DNA of 16,859 bases. Source: Alphaproteobacteria bacterium. GTDB lineage: Bacteria > Pseudomonadota > Alphaproteobacteria > Micropepsales > Micropepsaceae. Below, piece after piece: positions 1 to 8,167 of this stretch (position 1 is the first letter of the stretch; each line of letters begins with the position of its first letter). Both the position numbers and the translations under genes were made by a program. The notes below the pieces were generated by a model. That model was not told the origin of the DNA. It saw only the letters and a program-made list of their open reading frames with translations, and ran no database searches. The stretch lies in contig PKWC01000229.1 in the NCBI GenBank assembly GCA_003131925.1, positions 16,721 to 33,579 of the forward strand, written 5' to 3'.

Positions 1-14
1 GCGGCTCCGCGTGC

Positions 15-31
15 CCATTCTTTGGAAGAAT
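15..31. other. Short perfect hairpin downstream of the MFS gene
   Basis: Arms CATTCTT and AAGAATG are exact reverse complements around a TGG loop. The hairpin lies about 47 bases past the stop codon of the minus-strand transporter gene. No T-tract follows on the minus strand, so an intrinsic terminator is possible but not shown. Bases 1-77 contain no other recognisable feature. Confidence 0.3.
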
Positions 32-77
32 GCGTCGGCAGGAAATGCGTCACCGGTCGCCCGATTTATCGCCGTCG

Positions 78-1322
78 TCAAACGGCTCGTGTCCATCGCG
101 TCGGCTCAACCCTGCGAATGACGACGGTCCAGGCGAGGGCGCCGAGCGCGACAATGGTTCCCGCGAGCACGAAGGCGCCCGCGAAGTGTCCGGTGCGATC
201 GACAATGACTCCGGTGACGACCGGCGCCGCGATGCCGGCGATGTTTGCCAGGGCATTCTGGACTCCGACCCATTTGCCGCTCGCCGTCGGGCCCGCAAGC
301 GTCTGCGCAACCGCGAAAATGACTGGCCCCACCACGCCCTGGAGCATCCCTGCGACCACGATGCTCGCCGTCGCCACGACCGGGCCACCGGTAGCACACG
401 CAACGAAGCACAGGGCGATGCCAACCATGCCCCCACCGAGGGCCGCCTTGTACGTAAGGTTGACGGTCGAGCCCGCCGCGATCCGCCTGTCGACAATGAA
501 GCCTCCCAACGCCGCGCCGACCGCTTGCAGCACGTAAATGACGCCACCCAATTGCGCCATCGCTGTTATCGACAAACCTTGCTCCTTGACCAGGTACAGG
601 GGCAGCCAGGACAGGACGAAATAGAGCCCGTAGGCGAATGCAAACTGTCCGAGCGAGGCTCCCCACAGAGCGCGCTGAGCAAGGATCACCCGGTACCGCG
701 GGTCGGGCGTGGGCGGCGGATTGGCGTGGGACTGCAATTCCAGGCGGGTCGCCACGAGCCACGGCCAGATCCAGAGGAGAGATGCCAATCCAAAGAGGAT
801 GAACACGATCCGCCATCCCGCCTGCGCCATCACCATGCCCCCCACGAACGTGCCGAATGCAGGCCCGAGCGATTGGCCGACCGTCGTTGCCGCGTTGGCG
901 CGACAGCGTTCCGTCGTCGCCGTGGAATGGGCCAGCGCTTTGGAACTGCACGGATACACGACACTCTCGCCGAGACCGAGCAGCAGCCTCAGCGCCAGCA
1001 GTCCCGCAAACGTGCCCGCGAACCCGGTCAAGGCTGTGGCGAGCGCCCAGAGTGCGACCCCTGCCGCCATTGGCCAGCGCACGCCGTAGCGATCGGCAAT
1101 CCAGCCAACCACCGGCTGGCTCGGCGCGTATGTCCAGAAGAAAGCGGACAGCAGCACGCCCATCTGCGTCGCGGTCAGGTGGAATTCACCCTTGAGGAGT
1201 GGCGCGGCCGTCGCGAGATTGCCCCGATCCACATAGTTGATGAACATGGCGAGGGCGAGCAGGGCCGCAAGCCGGACTATCGGAAGTGTCGCGCGCGCCG
1301 GCGCATTCACGGTCGCGGACAT
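78..1322 (-). CDS. MFS transporter, ACS (anion:cation symporter)-like family
   Basis: A 414-residue inner-membrane secondary transporter with about 12 hydrophobic segments, the usual length for the family. Near the first helix it has YVDRGN (residues 30-35), resembling the Y-x-D-R-x-N motif of ACS-family permeases for hexuronates, glucarate, phthalate and other organic anions. The loop between helices 2 and 3 carries GWIADRYGVR (about 73-82), the MFS motif A, and RLLLGLGES follows. The substrate cannot be read from sequence; an organic acid anion with proton symport is the family expectation. I chose the ATG at 1322 because GGAGGG lies just before it, although the spacing is tight. An in-frame ATG at 1334 has no Shine-Dalgarno. 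It stands alone on the minus strand, about 190 bases after the TPR gene, and a perfect palindrome (1391-1408) lies upstream. No catabolic genes adjoin it. Confidence 0.87.
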   Translation of the reverse strand: MSATVNAPARATLPIVRLAALLALAMFINYVDRGNLATAAPLLKGEFHLTATQMGVLLSAFFWTYAPSQPVVGWIADRYGVRWPMAAGVALWALATALTGFAGTFAGLLALRLLLGLGESVVYPCSSKALAHSTATTERCRANAATTVGQSLGPAFGTFVGGMVMAQAGWRIVFILFGLASLLWIWPWLVATRLELQSHANPPPTPDPRYRVILAQRALWGASLGQFAFAYGLYFVLSWLPLYLVKEQGLSITAMAQLGGVIYVLQAVGAALGGFIVDRRIAAGSTVNLTYKAALGGGMVGIALCFVACATGGPVVATASIVVAGMLQGVVGPVIFAVAQTLAGPTASGKWVGVQNALANIAGIAAPVVTGVIVDRTGHFAGAFVLAGTIVALGALAWTVVIRRVEPTRWTRAV

Positions 1323-1390
1323 GAGCCCTCCCATCGCACAGTCGCGAGTCCGGGTTGCGGAGTGCGCAGTTGTTTACTCGTGCGAAGTGC

Positions 1391-1408
1391 CGCGGTCACG
1401 CGACCGCG
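1391..1408. promoter_or_regulatory. Perfect inverted repeat upstream of the MFS gene
   Basis: CGCGGTC (1391-1397) and GACCGCG (1402-1408) are exact inverted repeats around a 4-base loop (ACGC). It lies about 69 bases upstream of the transporter start and about 105 bases past the stop of the preceding TPR gene. It could be a transcription-factor operator for the transporter or a terminator stem for the TPR gene. There is no T-tract on the minus strand, which slightly favours an operator. No convincing -35/-10 pair was found nearby. Confidence 0.35.
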
Positions 1409-1513
1409 AACAGTATGATGCAGCCCTGATTTTGCTTCCCCTTTGCGGCGACAGGCAATTGGAATGCGCCTCAATGCTGCCAATCCATTTTCGGCTTTGA
1501 GCGGGCCACTGCA

Positions 1514-3325
1514 TCAATGTGCGCGTTCGCCACCGGCAGGCCGCGTTGAAACCTCGGCGCGCACACGCGCCAGTTTCCCGAAGGTTGCCCGCTGCATCAA
1601 TGTTTTCCAGCGCGGGTCGGCCTTGAGTGCGGCCGGAAAATCCGGATCGATGCTGAAGTAGAAGAAGCCGATATCGTATTCGTCGCAGGATTTCCCGATC
1701 CAGCGCATCGCATCATCGAAATCGCCCGCGAGGGCATAGGTGTACCCAACCTGGCTGGCGCTTGTTTCGCCGCCGGCATAGGCCTGTTCCATATCCTGGG
1801 CGATGCGTTTCAGTTCGGGTTGGTCGTGCCCGCGAAAGGCGATGGCCGCCTTGCACCAGCTGGAATAGCTGCCCTTCTCGCCATCCAGCGGCAGCAGCCT
1901 GTCGCGCAGAATCTGCCTTGCATCGTCCAGCTTTCCGATGTCGGCGTCGATCACGCAAAGGCTCTTGAGCGAGAACACGAAGGTCGGGTCGAGCGTGAGC
2001 GCCTGCCGGAAAGCGGCAATGGCTTCCTGATCGCGGCCCAGGTAATGCAGGTCGTCGCCGGTGTTGTCATAATTGATGGGCGCCAGCGGATCTAGCGCGG
2101 TGGCCCGGCGCTGTTCGGCCAACGCCCTATCGGGCATGCCGAGCGGGACAAAAAAATCCGCATAGAAATGATGCACGTCGGCGTTGTTGGGAAAACGTTC
2201 CACCAGGCGCCGCATGGCGGTACTGGCCCCGGTCCAATTCCATGAATCCGCTTCGGCATTCGCACCGATCAGAAGGGCTGTGAAATTGTCGGGGTCGAGG
2301 CGCAAGGCAACGGCAAGCTCGTTCCTGGCAAGCTGCAGCGTATCGCGCCGCTGTCCATTGAGGTAAAGCAGTTCATAAGCCATGCCGAGGCTCGCATGCG
2401 CGTCGGCATAGTCGGGCTCGAGCCTGAGAGCCTGCTTGAGATAATCCACCGCGCGCAGCATGTCCTCCGTGTTGCGCCTGTTCACGAAGAAGCGCCCCTG
2501 CAGATAAGCCGTATAGGCATCGGGATTGATACGCGGCCGCGCGGGCGCAACCGCCGCGCTCGCCTGTCTCTTCCCGCCCAGCAGGCGCCCGGTCAGTTCC
2601 TTGGTGATGACACGCGAGATTTCGTCCTGCACGGCAAAGATGTCCGCAATCTCGCGGTCATAGGTCTGTGACCATATGTGATAGTCGTCCACAGCGTCGA
2701 TCAGCTGGGCGGTGATGCGCACGCGGTTTCCCTCGCGCCGCACACTGCCCTCGAGCACCGTGCGCACTTTGAGCGCCTTGCCGATGTCCTCGATATTGAC
2801 GCTCTTGTTCCTGAACGCGAATGACGATGTTCGCCCGGCCACGCGCAGACCGGGCACCTGCGCCAGGTCGTTCAGAAGTTCTTCGGAAATGCCCTCGCTG
2901 AAATATTCATTGTTGGAATCGCCGCTCATGTTGTTGAAGGCAAGCACGGCTATGGAAGCATCCTGCGGGCGGAAGGACGGCCTCGCTGCCGTGATTGCAG
3001 GCTTGAATTGCAGCCAGGCGAACTCGGCGATGGTGACGGCGAGCACCAATCCCAAGAGGCCGATCAGCGCCCACTCGGTGTGATGGAGCGGGTCCTGGGC
3101 CGCCGGTGGCTGCGTCGCCGCGGGATGTGCGAGCCACAATGTCGCCCAGATAACCGGCAGTCCCGCAATCAGCAGCACGATCAGAAGCCGCAGCGTCCAA
3201 CCCGGGAGGGCAAAAGCCGGAAACGCGATGCTGGCGCCCTGAACCAAAATCCATGCCACCACAGCATAGGCCGCCGTGACGCGATGAAGATTGCGCCGAC
3301 GGAACTCGTCCCATAGCAGCTGCAT
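1514..3325 (-). CDS. Membrane-anchored TolB-like (FlgO-type) domain protein with C-terminal TPR repeats
   Basis: A 603-residue protein of a type common in Proteobacteria, often found fused to or beside adenylate cyclase or winged-helix domains. It opens with WDEFRRRNLHRVTAAY (5-20), the usual start of this family, then hydrophobic segments near 18-38, 44-65 and 84-106. Residues 122-250 form the TolB-like domain, with SIAVLAFNNMSGD, the FSEGISEELLNDLA helix, and VLEGSVRREGNRVRITAQL. From about 265 to 590 there are TPR repeats, for example YLKQALRLEPDYADAHASLG and a repeat ending LDPTFVFSLKS. No cyclase or DNA-binding domain is present. The role is probably scaffolding or signalling at the membrane; the partner is unknown. 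The only close in-frame start is ATG 3325, and its ribosome binding site is weak. It is a monocistronic-looking minus-strand gene flanked by about 290 bases upstream. Confidence 0.8.
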   Translation of the reverse strand: MQLLWDEFRRRNLHRVTAAYAVVAWILVQGASIAFPAFALPGWTLRLLIVLLIAGLPVIWATLWLAHPAATQPPAAQDPLHHTEWALIGLLGLVLAVTIAEFAWLQFKPAITAARPSFRPQDASIAVLAFNNMSGDSNNEYFSEGISEELLNDLAQVPGLRVAGRTSSFAFRNKSVNIEDIGKALKVRTVLEGSVRREGNRVRITAQLIDAVDDYHIWSQTYDREIADIFAVQDEISRVITKELTGRLLGGKRQASAAVAPARPRINPDAYTAYLQGRFFVNRRNTEDMLRAVDYLKQALRLEPDYADAHASLGMAYELLYLNGQRRDTLQLARNELAVALRLDPDNFTALLIGANAEADSWNWTGASTAMRRLVERFPNNADVHHFYADFFVPLGMPDRALAEQRRATALDPLAPINYDNTGDDLHYLGRDQEAIAAFRQALTLDPTFVFSLKSLCVIDADIGKLDDARQILRDRLLPLDGEKGSYSSWCKAAIAFRGHDQPELKRIAQDMEQAYAGGETSASQVGYTYALAGDFDDAMRWIGKSCDEYDIGFFYFSIDPDFPAALKADPRWKTLMQRATFGKLARVRAEVSTRPAGGERAH

Positions 3326-3616
3326 GCGCGTTAGCCCCGCTTCGCCCGGAGCAACGATACCACGTGTCTCCGGATTTTGCGGTCGCGCCGTGCAGTGATG
3401 TCCGGCCTCGGATCAGAAATGCTGCCGCCGGCCCCGCGGCGTTCGATCATCTCGCCCTCGCTGTGACAGCGGGGGAACGCACCCCGTACGCGCATTACTG
3501 AGCGGGATTCCCCGCGGAGGCGGATTCAGGCGGCGTTCCCGATTCAGCACTGCGAGTCTGCCGGCGAAAGGTTCTCGAGGAGGCGCGGAGAGTAACTCGA
3601 TTGAACGCGAATTCTG
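3326..3616. other. Intergenic stretch without a recognised gene
   Basis: About 290 bases between the exported-protein gene and the TPR gene, both minus strand. It should contain the promoter of the TPR gene, but I see no good -35/-10 pair and no strong terminator. No ORF here looks coding. Confidence 0.5.
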
Positions 3617-4123
3617 CTACTTCAGCGTCAATTGCCACTCCACCGAGCAGCCGGCGCTGTCCAGACCGACGAGCGCGAAATATTCGACCACGCCCTTGGA
3701 GCTCTTGCCGTAGGTCGCGTTGTAGGTGGCGCCGCTCAACGTCACCGTCGTCGCGGTGTTCGAATATGAACCGCTGCCGGATTCCGTCTTCTCGGCGATC
3801 ATCGATCCCTGCAGGCCGCCGCTCGTTTGCAGAAGCACGTTGCTGCCGTGGTCCTTCTTTCCGCTGAACGTGACGGTCAGGGTGGTCGGATCGAAGGATG
3901 CCAAACCGACCTCGTGCGCGGTGTCTTCCGGCTCCGTCAGGTTGAGGCCGTTGACGAATGTCTGTCCGTTCGTGTCCTGGGCATACTCGATCTGAATGGT
4001 CGGCTGGCAGAAAGTGCTCGAGGCGTAGACGTATTTTCCCGATATGACCGGCGTCGCCGCGACGGCGGGCGCGACCGCGAGAAGAGTGGCAACGGCAGCG
4101 GCCGCGAATAGTTTCGCTTGCAC
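3617..4123 (-). CDS. Small exported protein of unknown function
   Basis: A 168-residue protein that I do not recognise. I place the start at GTG 4123: AAGGGA lies 7 bases upstream, and the protein then begins with a clear signal peptide (VQAKLFAAAAVATLLAVAPA, likely cleaved near residue 23 after an A-x-A site). An in-frame extension to 4219 would put a charged arginine-rich segment in front of the signal and is unlikely. The mature part is rich in Ser, Thr, Gly and alternating hydrophobic residues, suggesting a beta-rich fold. It has only two cysteines (C39 and C159), one near each end, which could form a disulfide in the periplasm. The C-terminus reads CSVEWQLTLK. It is separated by about 150 bases from the upstream membrane-protein pair, so it probably has its own promoter. 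Confidence 0.68.
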   Translation of the reverse strand: MQAKLFAAAAVATLLAVAPAVAATPVISGKYVYASSTFCQPTIQIEYAQDTNGQTFVNGLNLTEPEDTAHEVGLASFDPTTLTVTFSGKKDHGSNVLLQTSGGLQGSMIAEKTESGSGSYSNTATTVTLSGATYNATYGKSSKGVVEYFALVGLDSAGCSVEWQLTLK

Positions 4124-4274
4124 GGATTGTTCCCTTCGACGGGCGGAGCGCACCATGCACGCCGCCGCCGAGTGTTTACCGGCGCGTGTCCCGATGCGCA
4201 ATCGGATGCCGCCCGACATTACGTGGGATGACTAACAAACCGCTACGGCGCGTCGTTAACGCATCTCTTGTGGC

Positions 4275-5003
4275 CTACGCGGCGTTTGCCGGCATGACGA
4301 GCGCGTCGCGCTTGAACCAGTGGGTGAAGCGCACGCGGATCATCCAGAAGATCAGCAGGCCGAGCGGCACGAACTGGGGCAGGAAGAAGATGGGCGTCAC
4401 ATGCATGGGACCGGGCAGCAAACGCGGCAATCCGTTGGTGAAGGCAGAGCCAGCGGCCATCGTCAGCCCCAGACACATGCGCCACAGATGCCGCGCAATC
4501 CGCGGCGCGCCGGAGATGCTGCCAGCCAACACCACCTTCGCGTCTGCGAACGCTGCGATGGCGATCACGAACGTGAAGACATAAAGCGCGATCAGAACAG
4601 GGCCTTTGAACGGGACGGCACTCCTGAAAAAGGGCGGCAGGCCGGCCGCAAGTTGAAAGGCCAGAGTTGCAAAGGGCGCGCAGAGAACGATGGCGACGAA
4701 GAGGGCGATCTTTTCCGGTAGCCCAATGGCGCCATCTTTGCGCCGGACCGTCATCCAGGCTGTCGCCACGAGATAGGTCGTGAAAATGGCGATGAACAGA
4801 TTGACGATCTGGCCGGGGATTACGACGGCAAGCCACGCGGCGAAAATTGCCATGACCAGCATGGAAACGAAGAACACATTGCCGGCCATGCGGTGGAGAT
4901 ATCCGCCTTTGCGGGCGAACGCCGCGACCGTGCCTGCGACGAGACCGATCGTGCCGCCGCCGATGTGAAGGACATAGGCGAGCATCGTCATGTTACCGGT
5001 CAT
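4275..5003 (-). CDS. Polytopic membrane protein, DUF2306-like, second of a tandem pair
   Basis: A 242-residue inner-membrane protein with about seven predicted helices. Recognisable features are HIGGGTIGLVAGTVAAFARKGG at the N-terminus followed by LHRMAGNVFFVS, a RHLWRMC motif near 168, and a strongly conserved end (SAFTNGLPRLLPGPMHVTPI, then IFWMIRVRFTHW). The LHR-x-x-G segment after the first helix resembles DUF2306 membrane proteins, whose function is unknown; I am only moderately sure of that family name. It starts 17 bases after the stop of a close paralogue, so the two are almost certainly co-transcribed. The retained histidines and arginines in both copies suggest a ligand or cofactor in the membrane, but this is inference. 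Confidence 0.78.
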   Translation of the reverse strand: MTGNMTMLAYVLHIGGGTIGLVAGTVAAFARKGGYLHRMAGNVFFVSMLVMAIFAAWLAVVIPGQIVNLFIAIFTTYLVATAWMTVRRKDGAIGLPEKIALFVAIVLCAPFATLAFQLAAGLPPFFRSAVPFKGPVLIALYVFTFVIAIAAFADAKVVLAGSISGAPRIARHLWRMCLGLTMAAGSAFTNGLPRLLPGPMHVTPIFFLPQFVPLGLLIFWMIRVRFTHWFKRDALVMPANAA

Positions 5004-5020
5004 TTCCGCGATGCCCCGCT

Positions 5021-5737
5021 CTAAGTCGCAACCGCTTCACGCTTGAGCCAGCCCGTGAACCGCACGCGGATCATCCAGAAGATCAGCAAGCCGAGCGGCA
5101 CCAACATCGGCACGAAGAAGATCGGCGTGACATGCATGGGCCCGGGTAAGAGCCTCGGCAATCCGTTGGTGAAGGCGGAGCCGGTGGCGAAAATGAGCGC
5201 CGTGCACATTCGCCACAAATGCCGGGAAATGCGCTGCACGCCGGAAATGCCACGGCGCAGGATTACCTTGAGGTCCCCGCCAGCGGCGAGCATCGCGATG
5301 GCCGTCAGGATGTAGGTCGCGACCAAAACAGGGCCATGGGGCCTCGCCGTCGAACTCTTCGCCCCAAGGAAAATGAAGGCCAGGAGAAGGGCGGAGAGTG
5401 CCAATGAGACAAGGAATGCCGCGACTTCGAAACGTCCGGCGCTTGCCTCTCCGCGCCTCACAGTCGCCCAGGCGGTAGCCACGAGGTAGAATGTGAAAAC
5501 AGCCCCAAATAGATTGCCAATTTGCCCGGGAATGGCGACGGCCAGATACGCGGCGGTCACTGCCATGACCAGAATGGAAACGAAGAAGGCGATTCCGGCC
5601 CTGCGGTGGAGAGTGCCGCCCTTGTGGGCGAACGCGGCGACCGTCCCCGAAACGAGGCCCACGGTGCCTCCGCCGATGTGCAGGACATAGACGAGCATCG
5701 TCATGTCGTGAAGCAACGGAGTTTGTGCCGGGCTCAT
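5021..5737 (-). CDS. Polytopic membrane protein, DUF2306-like, first of a tandem pair
   Basis: A 238-residue paralogue of the next gene downstream. The first helices (MTMLVYVLHIGGGTVGLVSG) and the last 70 residues (RHLWRMC, SAFTNGLPRLLPGPMHVTPI, IFWMIRVRFTGW) are nearly the same in both, while the middle part (about residues 95-150) has diverged. I chose ATG 5737 because AAGGTGG lies 6 bases upstream. ATG 5704 aligns better with the paralogue's second methionine but has no Shine-Dalgarno. A longer reading from 5827 would run into palindrome copy A and is rejected. It follows the ABC permease gene on the same strand by 165 bases, with copy A in the gap, so it may or may not belong to the ABC transcript. 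Confidence 0.78.
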   Translation of the reverse strand: MSPAQTPLLHDMTMLVYVLHIGGGTVGLVSGTVAAFAHKGGTLHRRAGIAFFVSILVMAVTAAYLAVAIPGQIGNLFGAVFTFYLVATAWATVRRGEASAGRFEVAAFLVSLALSALLLAFIFLGAKSSTARPHGPVLVATYILTAIAMLAAGGDLKVILRRGISGVQRISRHLWRMCTALIFATGSAFTNGLPRLLPGPMHVTPIFFVPMLVPLGLLIFWMIRVRFTGWLKREAVAT

Positions 5738-5777
5738 GCGCCGCCACCTTCGCTTGAGCGATTCGACAACAACAAAA

Positions 5778-5892
5778 AAGTTCTTAGCGCAGAGGATGCG
5801 CAGAGTACGCAGAGAATACCGGCGCACTCCACGCGTAAAATTTCCCCGCGTCCACTGCGCATCCTCTGCGTCCCCTGCGCTGAATCTTTATT
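5778..5892. repeat. Long imperfect palindrome, copy A of a three-copy family
   Basis: The left arm contains GCGCAGAGGATGCGCAGAG (from 5787) and the right arm contains TGCGCATCCTCTGCGTCC (from 5856). They are imperfect inverted repeats of each other, flanked by A/T-rich ends (AAAAAAG on the left, AATCTTTATT on the right). The right arm matches copy C (12251-12274) at almost every position. It fills most of the 165-base gap between the ABC permease stop and the next membrane-protein start on the same strand. It would fold into a long RNA hairpin that may end or stabilise the upstream transcript. Confidence 0.8.
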
Positions 5893-5902
5893 GCTTTCTT
5901 CA

Positions 5903-6844
5903 TCACACAAGTTCGCGGCGGCGGCGGAGGTAAATGGCGAGCGCGAACAGAGCCGCGGCGACCGCGAGGCCGAGCCACAGGCCCGGAGCGCTGAAGAATT
6001 TCTCCGGGTCCGCCTGCGGCAGACGGAAGTTCATTTGGTGCTGGCCGAAAGGGTGCGGTCCCATATTCACGAAGGCTTCATGGAAACTTCCCCCGAGCCT
6101 GTATCTCACGAGATCCCAGGCATAGGATGTATCGAAGGCGAGCTTCTCGACGACGCAGAGGGCGAGCGGGGGCAACGTGGCCCACAGAAACGCGCCGCGC
6201 CGCGCCCAGCCCGAAACCACCAGCAGCCAGGCGTAAATCGGCGCATACCAGAGCGTGAGCGTGGCCAGAATGTAGAAGTCGAATGCCCACATGAGATGCA
6301 AAGGTACGGTTGCCCACGCTTGTGCAGAATCGTGCCCGTGCGCGAGCTGCGCGCCCGCGCCCAGGAGCAGCATGACGAGCTGCGTCGTGCAGGTGACGAC
6401 GAATGCGATGAGCGGGAGCACGACGAGGGGAAGGCTCGCTTTGGCCAGCAGAGTCGTCAGATCCGAAACCGGCATCGATTTCCAGAACAGGATACTGCGG
6501 TCGCGGCGCTCGTTGTTGAGCGTGCCGAGACAGTAGGAAATCGCCACGATCGTGGAGGTCAGGCCGATTGCCGCCGCGGCAATCGCATAAGGGATCATGT
6601 GGATCGCGGCCTGTTTCTCCGGAGGCAGGCTGGAAATCATGCGCGACGCATGCGTCATGCGCATGAGGCCCATCGAAACCCCGAACAAAACGAACCCGGC
6701 GGCGGCGAGCGGCGCGATCCAACTCGAGCGGTATTCCCACAATTCGCGACGCACCGACCAGGCGAAAGGCCTCGTCTGCGCCGGCGTGGCGGGCGCAACG
6801 GCCCGTGCGGCGGGAGATGTTCCCACGTCTGCCTCGATGCTCAT
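5903..6844 (-). CDS. ABC transporter permease, ABC-2-like
   Basis: A 313-residue membrane component of an ABC transporter. After a cytoplasmic N-terminus (about 1-40) it has roughly six helices. The loop between the second and third carries NERRDRSILFWKSMPVSDL, a hallmark of this ABC-2-type permease group: a cytoplasmic coupling segment after a GTLNNER turn. A long extracytoplasmic part lies between about 225 and 280, and it ends YLRRRRELV. Its ATG overlaps the ATPase stop codon by four bases (ATGA), so the two are translationally coupled. With the GntR repressor it forms a YtrA-type regulator/ABC cassette. The substrate is unknown; known relatives are linked to cell-envelope stress, acetoin use or antimicrobial peptide export. 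Confidence 0.85.
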   Translation of the reverse strand: MSIEADVGTSPAARAVAPATPAQTRPFAWSVRRELWEYRSSWIAPLAAAGFVLFGVSMGLMRMTHASRMISSLPPEKQAAIHMIPYAIAAAAIGLTSTIVAISYCLGTLNNERRDRSILFWKSMPVSDLTTLLAKASLPLVVLPLIAFVVTCTTQLVMLLLGAGAQLAHGHDSAQAWATVPLHLMWAFDFYILATLTLWYAPIYAWLLVVSGWARRGAFLWATLPPLALCVVEKLAFDTSYAWDLVRYRLGGSFHEAFVNMGPHPFGQHQMNFRLPQADPEKFFSAPGLWLGLAVAAALFALAIYLRRRRELV

Positions 6845-7719
6845 GCCGCCACGGCTCCTTTCGGCGCGGAGTTGTCAGTACCCATCACCGCAACAAACAG
6901 ATCACCGATGCTGGGCGTGCGCACTTCGCCCAATGCTGAAAGCTGCGCACGGTCGGCATTGTCGAACAGCAGCGCAGTGCGGCCGAACGCCTGGCGCTCG
7001 TAAATCGGCTTGAGTGCCCGCGCCGCCGCCAAATTGGCAGGATTCACGGTGAGCTCCGCATAGCGCTCCTCGAACGCCTCCATGCTGCATTCGAGCACGA
7101 TGCGGCCCCGGTTGATGAACATCAGATCGGTGAGGATGTGCTGCACTTCCTCGACCTGATGCGTCGTCACCACGATCGTGCGGCTGTGATCGAAATAATC
7201 GTTGAGCAGGGAATCGTAGAATTGCTTGCGGTAGAGAAGATCGAGTCCGAGCGTCGGTTCGTCGAGCACCAGGACCTTTGCATCGATCGCCATGACGAGC
7301 GCGAGATGCAGCTGGGTCACCATGCCTTTCGACAGTTCCCTCACCTTGCTCGTGCGTTTGATCGTGGTCCTGGCGAGGAAGGCTTCCGCCTTTGCGCGGT
7401 CGAAGCGCGGATGCACGCCTTCGACATAGTCCAGCGCCTGCGTCACCCGCATCCAGCGCGGCAGCACCGCCACGTCGGCGATGAAACAGACGTCCTGCAT
7501 GAGCTTGTTGCGCTCGGTCCAGGGATTGCGCCCGAGCACCCTGAGATTGCCCTCGTACGGAACGAGGCCGAGGATCGCGTTCAGCGCAGTGCTCTTGCCC
7601 GCGCCGTTGGGGCCGATCAGGCCGAGAATGCGGCCCGGCTCGACCTTGAGGTCGATGCCGTCGAGAGCGACGGTCTTGCCGAAGCTCTTCCTGAGGCCGC
7701 GTGCTTCGATGCAAGCCAT
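6841..7719 (-). CDS. ABC transporter ATP-binding protein (YtrB-like)
   Basis: A 292-residue ATPase. Visible motifs are Walker A GPNGAGKST (36-44), signature LSKGM (129-133, a variant of LSGGQ), Walker B VLVLDEPT (149-156) with D-loop GLD, and the switch histidine in TTHQVEE (H187). The usual Q-loop glutamine is not obvious: the segment reads CFIADVAVLP (78-87). About 60 residues after the nucleotide-binding domain form a C-terminal extension. I start at ATG 7719, four bases after the repressor stop; longer readings upstream overlap the GntR gene and are not coding. It energises the permease encoded next. The short spacing on both sides shows a repressor-ATPase-permease operon that the repressor probably controls. 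Confidence 0.9.
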   Translation of the reverse strand: MACIEARGLRKSFGKTVALDGIDLKVEPGRILGLIGPNGAGKSTALNAILGLVPYEGNLRVLGRNPWTERNKLMQDVCFIADVAVLPRWMRVTQALDYVEGVHPRFDRAKAEAFLARTTIKRTSKVRELSKGMVTQLHLALVMAIDAKVLVLDEPTLGLDLLYRKQFYDSLLNDYFDHSRTIVVTTHQVEEVQHILTDLMFINRGRIVLECSMEAFEERYAELTVNPANLAAARALKPIYERQAFGRTALLFDNADRAQLSALGEVRTPSIGDLFVAVMGTDNSAPKGAVAA

Positions 7720-7723
7720 GGCT

Positions 7724-8131
7724 TCAAATTGTCCCTTGTTTGTCCGGAGCGGCGCCGCCGGTTGCAGCGGCCGCCAGCAATTCGCGCGGCGACAGTTCGA
7801 GCCTGCGGATGGTTCGGCAGATCTCGGGCCATTGCGTTTCGAGGAATTTGCGACGCTCGGCTTCGAGCAGCACGTCGCGAACACTGTCTTTCACGTACAT
7901 CCCCATGCCTCGCCGTTTCTCCACCAGCTGTTCGTCGGCCAGCTGCTGCCAGGCTTTCAGCACCGTCAGCGGGTTGACCCGGTTTTCCGCCGCGACGTTG
8001 CGTACGGAAGGGAGCGGATCGCCCTCCTTCAGGACACCGTCGAGGATCATCGCCACCACGCGGTCGCGCAGCTGGCGGTAGATCGGCTGGCTGTCATTCC
8101 AATCTGCGTCCATCGCGTCCGGCAAACCCAT
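7724..8131 (-). CDS. GntR-family transcriptional regulator, YtrA subfamily
   Basis: A 135-residue DNA-binding protein. Residues 14-80 form the GntR winged helix: QPIYRQLRDRVVAMILDG, then LPSVRNVAAENRVNPLTVLK with the recognition helix, then LVEKRRGMGMYV as the wing. Only about 50 residues follow, too short for an FCD, UTRA or MocR effector domain, which is the mark of the YtrA subfamily. Such regulators usually repress their own operon with an adjacent ABC transporter, and that arrangement is seen here. The start at ATG 8131 has a GAGGCGAG ribosome binding site; an in-frame ATG at 8113 lacks one. A 26-bp palindrome at 8168-8193 is the likely operator. The inducer is unknown. Confidence 0.9.
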   Translation of the reverse strand: MGLPDAMDADWNDSQPIYRQLRDRVVAMILDGVLKEGDPLPSVRNVAAENRVNPLTVLKAWQQLADEQLVEKRRGMGMYVKDSVRDVLLEAERRKFLETQWPEICRTIRRLELSPRELLAAAATGGAAPDKQGTI

Positions 8132-8167
8132 CTCGCCTCGATCGTCAGGACCCTATGTGGCATTGCA

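Noticed and set aside
30..1418. Long plus-strand open frame opposite the MFS gene
   Set aside because: Its translation is Arg/Pro/His-rich without domain features, and the minus strand gives a clear transporter. It is a by-product of high GC third positions.
4124..4219. N-terminal extension of the exported protein to 4219
   Set aside because: The extension is basic and would bury the signal peptide; GTG 4123 has a proper ribosome binding site.
5522..7003. 493-codon plus-strand open frame opposite the ABC permease and paralogue genes
   Set aside because: It crosses palindrome copy A and several real minus-strand genes, and its composition is that of antisense translation. Not coding.
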